18,788 nt of DNA from Acanthaster planci (GCF_001949145.1 NW_019091529.1:1062481-1081268); one strand, 5' to 3'; numbered from the stretch's first letter, positions 1-8,534 are shown. The notes: generated from the letters alone by a model not told the origin. Numbers and translations are program-made.

Positions 1-19
1 TTTGCTGATATGTGCTGCT

Positions 20-227
20 GTTCCGCGTCACCAGGCTCGGGCGGGAACAATCTCTGTAATTTTTGCTGAATAGCTACACTTTGCTTGAAACGCAATGTAA
101 GATATGCTTGCAGTTCCGCGTCACCAGCTTCGGGCGGGAACTATTTCCATGTATTGCTGAGTTGCTATACTTTGATTGTGCGCAATGTAATTTTTGCAGT
201 TTCACGTCACCAGCTGCCGGCGGGAAC
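20..227. repeat. Three-copy tandem repeat (~90 bp period) with a hairpin-like core
   Basis: A 29-bp core recurs at 20-48, 113-141 and 199-227, spaced 93 and 86 bp apart. It starts GTTCCGC and ends GCGGGAAC, so its ends are imperfectly complementary and could fold into a short hairpin. Sequence between cores is also shared: a CTTTG..TTG..CGCAATGTAA block is seen near 78-100 and 168-190. The array lies just outside the last recognisable Polinton gene. It may be a subterminal repeat of that element or host satellite DNA; the sequence does not decide between them. Confidence 0.8.
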
Positions 228-261
228 AACCTGAACTGTGTCAAGTTCAATAAACGGCAGC

Positions 262-591
262 TCAGGCCAATCGACACAAAAGTTTGAATGCGAGTGTCCA
301 CCTGTCTCTGAGTTCAGTTCTCTGGTCCTGTGCATGCGGGGATAATGTTTCGATGGTTGCTTGATCGTCTTTTTCCTCGGTAAATTGTAATGTCACGTTA
401 CAGTCGTTGTAATAACGAAATTCATGCTCGTCAACTAATTCTTTTAGAAATTCCCTGTCAATAAATTTTTCATTTTGTTTGTCGTGCTGTCTGCAATGAC
501 TTAACCAGTGTCTAACACTAATTTTAATTGCGTCGCTGCAAATTTTGCACTCTGATTTTTGCTTTTTATGCGGGCATTTATGTTTATTATT
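262..591 (-). pseudogene. HNH-type endonuclease relic (zinc-binding N-terminal part)
   Basis: An open minus-strand frame of 109 codons between stops has no ATG. Its first 70 or so residues carry CPHKKQKSECKIC, then SDAIKI, then a His/Cys-rich stretch (RHWLSHCRQH). Further on come FIDREFLKEL and, about 55 residues after SDAIKI, CNVTLQF followed by an ATIE block. From memory, this order matches a zinc-finger plus HNH/endonuclease VII-like family frequent in giant viruses and algae, where the ATIERID block precedes the HNH His. Here similarity ends after ATIE near 345, and the catalytic His/Asn half is gone. It would have been one gene with the zinc ribbon at 597-710 before a frameshift near 590-600. 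Role in the element is unknown; mobile-element homing or DNA processing is a guess. The family call is moderate. Confidence 0.55.
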
Positions 592-596
592 TTACT

Positions 597-710
597 CTAT
601 TCGTTACCGACACACGTATTGCACAATAAATTAATTTCACCATTTGGTTTATTTTGAAAATTGGAAATTTCTTTTAATTTATTGCAGTTGGTACATTTTT
701 TAGTCTCCAT
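597..710 (-). CDS. Small CxxC...CxxC zinc-ribbon ORF, probable N-terminus of the HNH gene
   Basis: A short ORF starts with a real ATG at 710 and ends with TAG at 597-599 (37 residues). It contains two CxxC pairs: CTNC near residue 6 and CNTC near residue 30, with a PNGE turn between them. This is the classic four-cysteine zinc-ribbon layout. The ATG is one base past the stop of the packaging-ATPase relic (712-714), the tight packing typical of viral gene clusters. The next minus-strand frame holds the HNH-like fragment, so the two probably formed one protein now split by a frameshift. A stand-alone mini zinc protein is the alternative. Confidence 0.5.
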   Translation of the reverse strand: METKKCTNCNKLKEISNFQNKPNGEINLLCNTCVGNE

Positions 711-711
711 C

Positions 712-1337
712 TCAAATATTGACACTTTTTAAAAATAATTTCATAAGTTTTACTGAGTGAAATAATTCGCGGGGTTCGGTATTTGAAATCAACTTGCTAA
801 ATTTAACGTCACGTAAATGTTTTTTAATCGTTTCCCATTCGCAATCAGGGACAACATCATTTTCAGTTAAACATTGATCAAATGAATTTCAGTCATTGCA
901 ATAACGCGGTCCAAGCCGTGTTCTCTCTCTAGTCTTTATGCACAGCATTATACTTAGTTAAAAGCCAACACGAGTGGTTAATGTGCCGGCCGCTAAACGC
1001 CATTCGACTTAGCGCACAAGAATTTTTAATTCTTTGACCTTTCCTATATTTAATGAATTGATCAGCTGCGCAATCATCGATAATAAATAGCGTATTTTCC
1101 TCCAAAAAGTTTCTGGTATTTTAAATTTTCACGGTCCAAGTCGCATAAATAAACGTTTTTATCGGTATGAACCCACAGTCGCTCTAAATAAGTCTTATTC
1201 TTAAATAACGTGGGACAAATTATCACGATCGCCTCAAATATAAATCTATACTCGGTTTTTAATAGGCTTAATATCCAATTCGTTCAACCGATGCCCGTTT
1301 TACAAATAATTAAAGTGCAATGCGGATTTTTAAACAT
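712..1337 (-). pseudogene. Polinton/adintovirus packaging ATPase (FtsK/HerA superfamily), degenerate
   Basis: Reading from the ATG at 1337, residues 2-10 are FKNPHCTLI, leading into a P-loop-like CKTGIG. The Walker A lysine position is a TGA stop, followed by TNWILSLL. A block with IVIICPTLFKNKTY follows, as expected after the P-loop in this family. A frameshift near 1075 leads to FIIDDCAAD (Walker B), then LSRMAFSGRH and a WLLTKYNAVHKD segment ending in TAG (929-931). A third frame carries a C-terminal block (ENDVVPDCEWETIKK, KFSKLI) to the stop at 712. The motif order is that of the genome-packaging ATPase of Polintons and related viruses, which pumps DNA into capsids. It lies 25 bp after the capsid gene on the same strand. 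At least two frameshifts and several stops make it non-functional. Confidence 0.85.
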
Positions 1338-1362
1338 CTGGCCCATTTATTTTAAACCCTGC

Positions 1363-2621
1363 TTAATACACTAGACTCTTAAAATTTCCGTCCTCCACCG
1401 TCAATTGCGAGTCCATTACCAAAAAGACGCACATCGTCAACGCCCCCGCGGTTTCTGTTTCGCGCTCCATCTGAATCGATATGTCTCCACCTCTGCCGAG
1501 AGGCCGACCCGATGAATGAGCCGAATTATAATTGGAACTAGTGAAATCGAACCACAGTCCATATTTATCTTTCAAATATTCGGCCATGTCAACGCCCGTC
1601 AAATTTAGATCTTTTACAACCGCTGGGCCGGCCTCGGTTTCCGAATCGCTGAAATACTTAGAAATTTCGTTCCAATGTTGATATTCAAAAAGTCCTTGCG
1701 AATACAATTGATTTGACTTACCTTCAGCCGTTACTACCGTTTTCGTGATATGCGGATTGTAAAATCTCTGGGGGGTTTTGATGGCTCGATCTCTAAACAA
1801 TATTAACAAGCCTTTCAAACTTTTAATCGTCTGATCGATATTGATATTCCATAATATATTCGACTTCTTGACCGCTTTTTTTTCCAAGAATGAATTCGGT
1901 CAAATAAGTAATAGACGGCGCCTCTGTGTTTTAGCTGGATACCTTGTTCCAGATCGCGATTGGTTACTACTTCGTATTTTAAAGTTATAGCCGAAATCGC
2001 GTATTCCGCGGCTGTGTCTGTCGAATTCACCACTTTATCCTGCCCGTTGAAAGTTAATTGATACGTAGGAGGTTCAAAACCCGACGGCCTGTGATCCGTC
2101 AATAGCGATGCGTCTAACGGAATTGCATACCTATTTTTGAAAGCGTCGGCAATCGCTTTATCTTTGCCATTGTTCGCAGCTTCGTTTTTATCACCTGCCC
2201 CGAGTCGTTACTTTGCGACGTTTTCTCTTTCTAGACCAAAGTACGCCATATTTTTCGTCTGTGACATTGGCAGCCAATTATCCTTAAAATTTTGAAAAAC
2301 GTCCGCGTCTCTGAAACTGATGATTTTATTGCCCTGGAGACTGACGTTGATTTCTGAGATCAAATTTCACGCCTCGTTATTATACACGTTGCGATTATAG
2401 TCCGAGGCTCCGTCTAAATCGAGTTTAAAAGCCAGTTTTGTGGTGCCGGGTACTATTACGTCGTCTATGCCTAAAGCGGGGAATTTTACGTTTAACGTGT
2501 GACCCGCTGCGATGGTGCTCGGGTTATGCGTAGTGGCTACTGCGCTTCTTTCGCCTTTGATCGCGCGAGGTACTTTGAGCCTGTGAATCGGGTTTAGTTG
2601 TTTAGTGTATTGTTGCGACAT
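1363..2621 (-). pseudogene. Major capsid protein (double jelly-roll type) of the Polinton, degenerate
   Basis: The frame opens with a true ATG at 2621 (MSQQYTKQLNP) and runs in one frame to about 1890, interrupted by TGA (2367-2369) and a TAA near 2204-2206. A frameshift at an A-rich run (~1880) moves it into a 174-codon frame ending at 1363. The total is about 419 codons. Landmarks are VIVPGTTKLAFKLDL near residue 60, a FGLERENVAK block, NRYAIPLD near residue 160, YEVVTNRDLE, FYNPHITK, YSQGLFEYQHW, and a C-terminal LVMDSQLTVEDG. From memory these landmarks match the major capsid protein family of invertebrate Polintons. Its position immediately upstream of the packaging ATPase fits. A fold-based test would be needed to prove the double jelly roll. 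The first stop is plausibly a decayed CGA codon. Confidence 0.7.
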
Positions 2622-2648
2622 ATTTTCTTAATATATACGATTTATAAT

Positions 2649-2892
2649 TTACGTGAAAATCTTAAAGAAGAAAGAAAATGCGATCAACGCTGTATAAAAT
2701 AGGTCTTCATATTGGCAAAATAAATCACGCTTTCTAAACGTTACAGATTCCACTCCTGCCGCCCAATTTTGAATCTCTTAAACCATGTCACTAATGTGAT
2801 CGATATCAGCGCATATGTCACCCAGCATTCCCTGGACATCCGTTTGGTCGGCCTGAATTCCTGCCAGCTGATTTTTCAATTTCGCTTTTCAT
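2649..2892 (-). pseudogene. Small coiled-coil-like ORF upstream of the capsid gene
   Basis: A minus-strand open frame at 2888-2781 encodes about 36 residues with heptad-like spacing (IQADQTDVQGMLGDI, then ADIDHISDMV) and ends in TAA at 2778-2780. An ATG at 2892 is one base out of frame, suggesting loss of the original start by a 1-bp indel. The same frame continues after the stop for 42 more codons (KRDLFCQYEDLF, then a hydrophobic FYTALIAFSFFF stretch) to TAA at 2649. No family was recognised. Position next to the capsid gene suggests a minor virion protein, which is inference only. It could be chance; the acidic heptad pattern is the main reason to list it. Confidence 0.35.
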
Positions 2893-2926
2893 TTTTTTTT
2901 TATTATATATTTTTTTTAAATGGCGA

Positions 2927-3340
2927 ATGGTAGGAGGAGCGATAGTAATTGCGTTAGCGTTCACAGGTTAAAATTTTTTTTTTAGTATTTTGTCAAAATG
3001 TAAAGTTGACGAAGAACGAAAGCCGCACGACTTAGCCGTAGAACAGCTGGCACGAGCAAAAGAATCTTGGGAGCAAAACCGAGTTTATATGTTAGACTTT
3101 TTAAACGAGCGAATGAAGCAAGAACGCGCTAGTCAACAAACATTTGTAAATGTGGATGAAGCGTTACGAGCTTACAGCGAATTGACGGGTAAAACCATAA
3201 TGCCGTTACCACCAGAACCAAAGTAATCCGATTTCTAGGCACCGTCCGAAGACCCAAAATTCGCGAAATTTATATGGATTATATCCGGTACTGCTTTGGT
3301 CGGGGTTTTTTTGCTTATCGGTTTAGTTAACTATTTTTGA
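2927..3340 (+). pseudogene. Polinton protein with two membrane segments and a charged helical middle
   Basis: One frame runs from ATG 2927 to TGA 3338-3340 with three in-frame stops (2969, 3224, 3236). It encodes MVGGAIVIALAFTG (short hydrophobic N-terminus). A charged helical region follows (residues ~25-75, including DEERKPHDLAVEQLARA and FLNERMKQERAS), then MPLPPEPK. The tail is APSEDPKFAKF followed by a hydrophobic span (IISGTALVGVFLLIGLV). The residues between the last two stops read SDF. As I recall it, this architecture (small hydrophobic start, charged helix, PPEP..SDF..PSE, C-terminal membrane span) belongs to an uncharacterised protein conserved in invertebrate Polintons. A virion membrane or minor capsid role is possible but unproven. 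It sits 2 bp upstream of the integrase on the same strand. Confidence 0.6.
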
Positions 3341-3342
3341 AA

Positions 3343-3935
3343 ATGGAGCAAGAATTTTCAAAATTATTTTACAGCCCTCAAGGCTATTGGCGAGGTGAAA
3401 GTGCGGTCGATCATTTACACGAAAAGACAGATGTAGATAGGGTCAATATTAGAAACTGGTTAAAAAGCAGGCAGTTTGGCAAATTTATTTACCTGCGCCA
3501 AATTACATATCGCGGCCAATGACGTTGCAATCGGGTTATTTGTTAGGCGTAGGCGTTCGTAACGTGGAGTGGGTGAAATGCTTGCCTCAAGTAATATCGC
3601 TAAATCGCTAGACGAGGAAAAGACTAGGTTAATTGACAAAGAGCCTGCAGAAGCCGTTGAATTAGACCGAGTGAAACAAGCGCTAGTGCACCTCCAAACG
3701 AGCGAGAATTACCTCCAAGCGTGGTCGTGCGGCAAGAGGGTGGCACCGTCAGAAGACCGACAGATCCAGTCTGGTCCGTGGACGTTTATCAAATTCAAAA
3801 AACGCACCAGCCAATTTAAACGAGTCTATGACAGGCGGGTAAAAACGGGTCCCACTTTGTATTACTTATTAAACGGGCCAAATAGAAGTTTCGTCAAAGA
3901 AGAACTTCAAGTCTTACCGAGGATACAGAATTACT
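3343..3935 (+). pseudogene. Polinton integrase with its DDE catalytic core deleted
   Basis: The N-terminus starts at ATG 3343 (MEQEFSKLFYSPQGYW) and contains a helix-turn-helix-like block ending NIRNWLK. A 1-base loss at the A-run near 3463 shifts frame, after which WQIYLPAPNYISRP is read to about 3519. In retrovirus-type integrases of Polintons this leads straight into the DDE catalytic core. Here it runs within about 45 bp into WVKCLPQVI (3571-3597), which normally lies after the core. The C-terminal domain follows in shifting frames: ELPPSVVV, TDPVWSVDVYQIQK, then TGPTLYYLLNGPNRSFVKEE and LQVLP (to ~3920). So the DNA-binding ends survive but the catalytic residues do not. The gene meets the polymerase tail to tail. 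Confidence 0.8.
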
Positions 3936-5988
3936 GCCGCCTAAATAATGTCCATGGGCTAACGTATCTATGCCGTCTGATAATGTATAGCGCATTGTAT
4001 CTAATGGCGAGAGACTTAATTTATTTTGTGACACCGTGAATATCTGGTGTTTATGAGATCTAAATAATTGCTGTTTATTAAAATGTTGCACGCGCTCATA
4101 CAGGCAAATTTTATACGCCTCGTGGGTTAGCTGTTTCTCGGTGACTACTTTTGTAACGCATTTCGGCTTTTTCAAATTTTGCCGATCCGTTAATCCGTAT
4201 ATCTTCGTATGTATGCAAATGACCTCTGAAATTAGTTGACCAATTCATCTTTCATCTTGCCAATGACATTTTTATTTTTTGGATCGTAAAGTTTATGGTC
4301 GTGTGGATAATTACTAAAGTCAAATAATTTACGCTTTTTACGTAAGTACTTGAAATTTGAACCAAAAGCAGATTTTATTGTAATAGACATCATACATTAA
4401 ATTTTTAGATAGGTTGAGCACGCTCACGCCGCAGTAAATGGGTTTATTTAATTTTGTTTTCCACAAATGTAAGCTTGCACTCCTTAAACGGCGTTGTGGA
4501 TTTGTAATTCGGTTTCAAAGTTAACTTCTGGTATTTTTCGGCGTCTTGTGAGTCTCTAAATAAGTGCCCGTCCATTCGATAGCGCACGTTTTCCATAGTT
4601 TTGCCCAAACCCGAGTTATTGGTCAATTTGAAGAAGTCTTTCTCAAAATCGGACTTGGTTAATTTGCGTAACTCGGTAGTTTTATCGATATAGCTTTTCA
4701 TCCAAGACGCCTGTTTAAAAGACATGACGCGATGCAACTGTTTTAATTCTAGACCGAGTTCTAAATATTTCTGTAATGTTCGATAATGAACCACGTATAT
4801 ATATATTTTAGTGTTTACAGTTGACACGAGTATATCCATTGAAGTAATTCGCTCGCCGTTTGTCATTAAATCTTTTTGATACGCTGACAGCCATTCATTC
4901 GGAATCGATATATTTCCAGCACCAATTGGGAAGTCGTTGTTTAAATCGTTTAAGTGCTGCGGATAATCTAATGTCACCTCGAGAATATAACCTTTTGACG
5001 CTCTTGAAAAAAATTTCGAGATGTACTCTGGAGTAAATTTAGTCACGTGCTCAATCCAACTGAAATCTTTAAAAGGCAAAGGTTGACTCATGGCCCAGCC
5101 GTATAAATTATTGGCGTCTAAATACATGATATGCGACTCTGGCTGATTTGGGTCGTAGTCTAATATGCCTGGATTGTTCGCCTTTGCATAGCGCTTTGCG
5201 CCCACGCTATAAATGCCGCCCCTTTTAGCCCTTTCAAAGAATAAATGCTTGTCTATATTTGTCTATAGTTCCAATTTTACGCCCAAGTGTGTAATAGTTG
5301 GCCGGGTCGAGGCCGTAGTGCTGTTTACAGACTTCTCGGAAGTTGTCAAATACACCCTCTAGTAGTAACACGTCCGTTTCGGGAGTGGCCAGGGTTTTAC
5401 AGTTAAACGTGTGCCATACTGTTTGTGCCCGAGCGTGTTCTATGTCAGTCTCTGTGGACTGTTTCAGGGAACTATAAAAGACGTCTCTTCGCGGTAAGCT
5501 CGTCTCTTGGAATCGATCAAACGAGTCGATATACTCGTCAGGGTAAATGCCTTTTTCCAAAATTCCTTTTTCCAAAATTCAATTCTCAGTATTTTTAGCA
5601 ATGACGCTAATGTTACCGCCGTTAAATGCTTGAGCGCCTTGCACAATTAGGTGTGCGTCATATTTCTCTAAATTATGTAATTAGGTTGCTTTGGATTTTC
5701 AAATGTTTTGTTAATCGCGGCGACTTCTCTAGAAAGCCACTGCACAAAATTAACTGCTGCGTCTTGACCTCTGTAAGTCTGGCGCCCAGTGCAAAGCCCG
5801 TCACATCTTACGACCGTGTAAGAATAGCCGCACGGCTTATGGGTCTGGGTTTTGACCGTGTTTAATTCTTTTGGCGGTAAATTTTCTAAAACAGACTCGA
5901 AATCTGCGTATATTACAAAAGGTGCGTCTTGCTTATTTTTAGGTAAATGTGAAAATGCCGAGTTTAATTTCTGCCCTGGGTTTTTCCA
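3894..5988 (-). pseudogene. Protein-primed DNA polymerase B (Polinton type), fragmented
   Basis: Fragments run from high to low coordinates. At 5988-5671 an open frame without ATG contains YADFESVLE, the exonuclease I motif. At 5677-5579 HNLEKYDAHLI is the exonuclease II motif. At 5575-5234 are DSFDRFQETSLPRRDVFY, TDVLLLEGVFDNFRE and YGLDPANYYT. At 5262-4444 is the palm: MYLDANNLYGWAMSQP (motif A) and KLTNNSGLGKTMENVR (motif B). At 4448-4232 are [15 protein letters not shown] and [16 protein letters not shown]. At 4175-3894 is the C-terminus, with NKLSLSPLDTMRY and DGIDTLAHGHY. Polymerases of this family copy linear DNA from a protein primer. Blocks are missing between fragments: the exonuclease III region, the SWDAL region, and the YxDTDS motif C between FGSNFK and YLRKKRK. 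A WKK(E/A)F microrepeat lies at 5552-5580. The enzyme cannot work. Confidence 0.92.
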
Positions 5989-5991
5989 TTT

Positions 5992-6504
5992 TTAACTGAA
6001 TCTTAATGGCCGTTTGTGATTTATTAACTCGGCTAGTGCTTTATCTTCGGTATACTTTCTGTAAAAATCAAAGAACTGAAACAAGTCGTCCGCATACAAA
6101 TTAGGTATCAGGTTCCCAATTTCTGTAATTGTCTCTGAAGCGCCTAATTCTTCGGATGTCCACTTAATGTATGCCTTTATCGCGGTAATCAAGTTGGCTC
6201 GCAAAACTTTCCCTTTTGCGCCCGTGTCAATAAATTCTATATCATTGTCATGTGCTATTTTTAAAAGCTGGCGATATGATTGGCGAGTGAGATTTTTAAA
6301 TTGTCGTTGACTCTCTTGAATCGCTTTTACGAGCTCCGACTTTGTGTGTTGAATGCGTTGCGGTGCCTGTAACGGAATGTCATATCGTTTAACAAAGTCT
6401 GCTAGGAACGATTTTTCCAAACGCTTGATAAAACAGGGCGGCGTTGTGATTTTGGCGTAGTCTTCATACCTTTTATAGATAGATTTTTTAAATGTTATCT
6501 CAAA
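5992..6504 (-). CDS. Helix-repeat (SAP/HeH-like) protein next to PolB, possibly its N-terminal part
   Basis: The frame is open from 6504 to TAA at 5992-5994 (170 codons) but contains no ATG; a TTG at 6420 is not a credible animal start. The protein is basic and helical, with two related modules: HTKSELVKAIQE (near residue 60) and TGAKGKVLRANLITAIK (near residue 100). These resemble the second helix of SAP or helix-extension-helix DNA-binding motifs. The tail contains FFDFYRKYTEDKALAEL. It ends 4 bp before the PolB exonuclease fragment, which lies in another frame, so it could be the N-terminal region of the polymerase gene or a separate small gene. The same two modules recur at 18518-18788. 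DNA binding is inferred. Confidence 0.6.
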   Translation of the reverse strand, partial: FEITFKKSIYKRYEDYAKITTPPCFIKRLEKSFLADFVKRYDIPLQAPQRIQHTKSELVKAIQESQRQFKNLTRQSYRQLLKIAHDNDIEFIDTGAKGKVLRANLITAIKAYIKWTSEELGASETITEIGNLIPNLYADDLFQFFDFYRKYTEDKALAELINHKRPLRFS

Positions 6505-6521
6505 TCAAAAGTTCCAGTGAA

Positions 6522-6650
6522 AAGTCCCGCTTTTGTGTGTTCGGGGCTCCGCAAGTGCTGGGTTGGGAAGTGGGTCACAGGTGTGCGGGAAGTCACGAGT
6601 TGGGTCACGAGTTTTGGGGAAGTCCCGCTTTTGTGTGTTCGGGGCTCCGC
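6522..6650. repeat. 98-bp tandem duplication with a 31-bp identical core
   Basis: An exact 31-bp sequence (AAGTCCCGCTTTTGTG through GGGCTCCGC) occurs at 6522-6552 and 6620-6650. Between and after the copies there are several GGGTCAC(A/G)(A/G)G boxes. The pair lies immediately outside the last Polinton ORF, mirroring the tandem repeats at the other side (20-227), though the sequences are not clearly alike. ORFs predicted here on both strands are artefacts of the repeat. Confidence 0.85.
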
Positions 6651-6842
6651 GATTGCTGTTTGAGAAGTCGGGTCACAGGGTTTGGGAGGGTGTCCCTGCT
6701 GCACGAGTGAGTGAGTGAAAATACCTGCTGCTCTCCCCCCCCCCTCTACTACTTGGCGGGCTACCCCGCTCCTTTGTGGCGCGGTTTGCGTTATCCGAGA
6801 TTGATGGCCGTGTTCGGGAAAGACCCAGTGGAGTACATAGGC

Positions 6843-7001
6843 CGGGGTTGAGCTTGCTATGCTGCAGCACTACCCTGGATCTTTATCTACATTGATCGAA
6901 TTGAACGTGCTATGCCCCAACACTGCCCTTGATCACAGATGACTACTCCGTCTACCTACAGATCGGGTTGAGTGTACTGTGCCGCAACACTACCATTGAT
7001 C
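6843..7001. repeat. Three-copy diverged minisatellite
   Basis: Three units begin at about 6843, 6899 and 6965. Each reads roughly (G/A)TTGA..(G/A)TGC..CA(A/G)CACT.CC..(G/T)GATC and is 37 bp long, separated by non-repeated spacers, for a period of 56 and 66 bp. No coding potential was seen. Just upstream (6737-6748) is a C-run that breaks any reading frame. Confidence 0.65.
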
Positions 7002-7411
7002 TCTGACGACCACCCTCACTATGAATTTCCGCTGGGTTAAAATGTAGTTTCTCAGTTAAAACTGGTGTATGCCGTGTTATCACTGAATTTAACCGTGTTC
7101 ATTTTCGGCTAAACTTGGGGTAGCAAAAATACAAAGTTAAAATAGGGTTGTTTTTTGAAACTGGTGAGGAGCTCTGCTCATTAACTCTGTGGTCAGTTTT
7201 GTTGTTTTTCAGCTCCGATAGCAAGGCCGGCTATTCGGTTAAAACAGGGACCTTCTAACGGTATACTAAATAGCTTTTAATCGCCACTGATTGATACAAG
7301 TGAGTTCTTTGCACTGTTACGTGCGGAGAACGCACGACAGAAGAAAAATCAAAAGACGGGAACCAGGACACTAAAAATACGAGCATGTCCTTTGGAACTA
7401 ATTTGGAATAA
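7002..7411. other. Non-coding stretch
   Basis: No credible ORF, RNA gene or repeat family was recognised. The base composition is mixed, with several GTTAAAA words (7035, 7058, 7135, 7239). It separates the minisatellite from the next ORF remnants. Confidence 0.5.
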
Positions 7412-7849
7412 CATTTAATTATAAACTTAAATCAGCAAAGCAGTAAATTAAAACAAAATGAATCTAGTGGTTTGCTGCAACTTAAACTTCTCATGCAAGA
7501 ACACCGTGAATTTGAACAGGCAAAAGTATAAAGCCAATTATATTCGGCCGAGTATAATTACCTTAAGGAGCCAACACAAGAGAGGAAACAAATTAGGTCC
7601 CGCCCAGTCAGTTCCATGGCTACAAGAGCGCGGTCGTCGGGCCAAGCACCTCCATACTCTGCGCCAGAACAGCCCAGTTCAGACAAGTAGGTCAGTGTTG
7701 ATCCCCGAGATTCGGCTTCCGTATGGAGCCACGACACTCAAGGGTCCCTCAGCGGTGTCAGCCTTGGCCACTGTCCAGCGATAAAGAGGACAAGACGACA
7801 AGGAGGTGCAGAACCAACACTGGCTATTTCGGAACGTGCATTCAAATAG
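7412..7849 (+). pseudogene. Gag-like ORF remnant, family not recognised
   Basis: One plus-strand frame stays open for about 145 codons except for TAA at 7529 and TAG at 7688. The translation begins QSSKLKQNESSGLLQLKLL, then QEHREFEQAKV, followed by YNYLKEPTQERKQIRSRP and a Ser/Pro/Gln-rich stretch (SSGQAPPYSAPEQPSSDK). It ends with a basic patch (AIKRTRRQGGAEPTLAISE). A glutamine/leucine helix followed by a basic, Pro/Ser-rich linker is common in retroelement gag proteins. No domain is diagnostic, and the opposing ORF at 7679-7879 is its shadow. A fragment of a host gene is also possible. Confidence 0.35.
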
Positions 7850-7919
7850 CATATAGCCACTGACTGAGAGCGAAATCAATGACTACGGAGTCTTTTATAG
7901 GTTTTCAGAACAGGCGTAA

Positions 7920-8090
7920 ATTCCACACGTACCTTTTCGGGGAGACACAAAAGGATTTGGATCAAGTGGGATCGCAACAGCACTTGGACTCGGCACTTCG
8001 TACCTGAATGTATTAGCTTTTAGGCGTCATGAAGCCTTTGTTTTTCAGGATAAAGACATTCTACGCTGGCTCTGGCGTAAGTACATGTAG
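7920..8090 (+). pseudogene. Short open frame, unidentified
   Basis: A 56-codon stop-bounded frame (TAG at 8088-8090) encodes GIATALGLGTSYLNVLAF and ends DKDILRWLWRKYM. Composition looks protein-like, and it lies downstream of the gag-like frame (7412-7849) in a different reading frame. It may be a further piece of the same decayed element. No family was recognised. Confidence 0.25.
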
Positions 8091-8534
8091 TGAGCATACC
8101 GGTACAGTTTCAGCGCATAAAATCAAGTGGATGTCCCATGAATCGGGAGAGGGCCCAGTATACGACTAAGGAGTATTCGTCGGGCCCTGTTTACGGGTCT
8201 AACCGGTCACCACGCCAGTGAATTCAGTATCCACGCCTTGGGCGTCCGAATTTACCGAGCTTCACATTATTGTGGCTTCTACACACTCGTTTCATCTAAC
8301 AATTTTTAAGTTATGTGAATATATGACATATAATTGGAATTATATGAATAATAATGAAGTACAAGTCGAAGAAGGTTTGCATTCCTTTCCACGTGATGGG
8401 CATGCGAACCACACTATATTCAAAGCTTTTATTGATATTCAGATAAGTCAATGTGCATGGCCCATTATATAAGCCAAGGCAGGATGCCATGAGGCATCTT
8501 TCCCTCGTGTGCAAAAGCATTGCAGACAGCCGTC
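8091..8534. other. No supported gene
   Basis: Weak ORFs on both strands (8218-8472, 8311-8520) lack credible starts and motifs. A 7-bp inverted repeat AGGGCCC/GGGCCCT lies at 8150-8156 and 8182-8188 with a 25-nt loop. Nothing else was recognised. Confidence 0.4.

Larger units (their letters stand above)
262..6504 (-). mobile_element. Decayed Maverick/Polinton (adintovirus-like) element
   Basis: Integrase, protein-primed PolB, capsid protein and packaging ATPase lie within about 6 kb, which defines a Polinton. The gene order is HNH/zinc ribbon, ATPase, capsid protein (minus); membrane protein, integrase (plus); PolB and helix-repeat ORF (minus). Intact Polintons are usually 15-20 kb and carry an adenovirus-like cysteine protease and a minor capsid protein. 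Neither was found here, and no terminal inverted repeats were seen. Strand is given as that of most genes. Every large gene is broken, so this is an old insertion. The exact ends are not determined. Confidence 0.88.

Noticed and set aside
63-301. ORFs on both strands across the first 300 bp
   Set aside because: They start at TTG or similar, lie within tandem repeats and have no motif. The plus-strand one overlaps the tail of the HNH-relic frame.
3894-4039. Last ~40 codons of the 3569-4039 plus-strand ORF as coding
   Set aside because: Integrase similarity ends near LQVLP (~3920). The rest is the antisense of the PolB C-terminus.
1-6720. Terminal inverted repeats of the Polinton
   Set aside because: Comparing the tandem-repeat region at the left with the reverse complement of the right gave no convincing match; the ends may be outside the window or lost.
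6492-6870. Four overlapping ORFs on both strands
   Set aside because: They are generated by the 98-bp tandem duplication and GC-rich repeats; none has an independent protein pattern.
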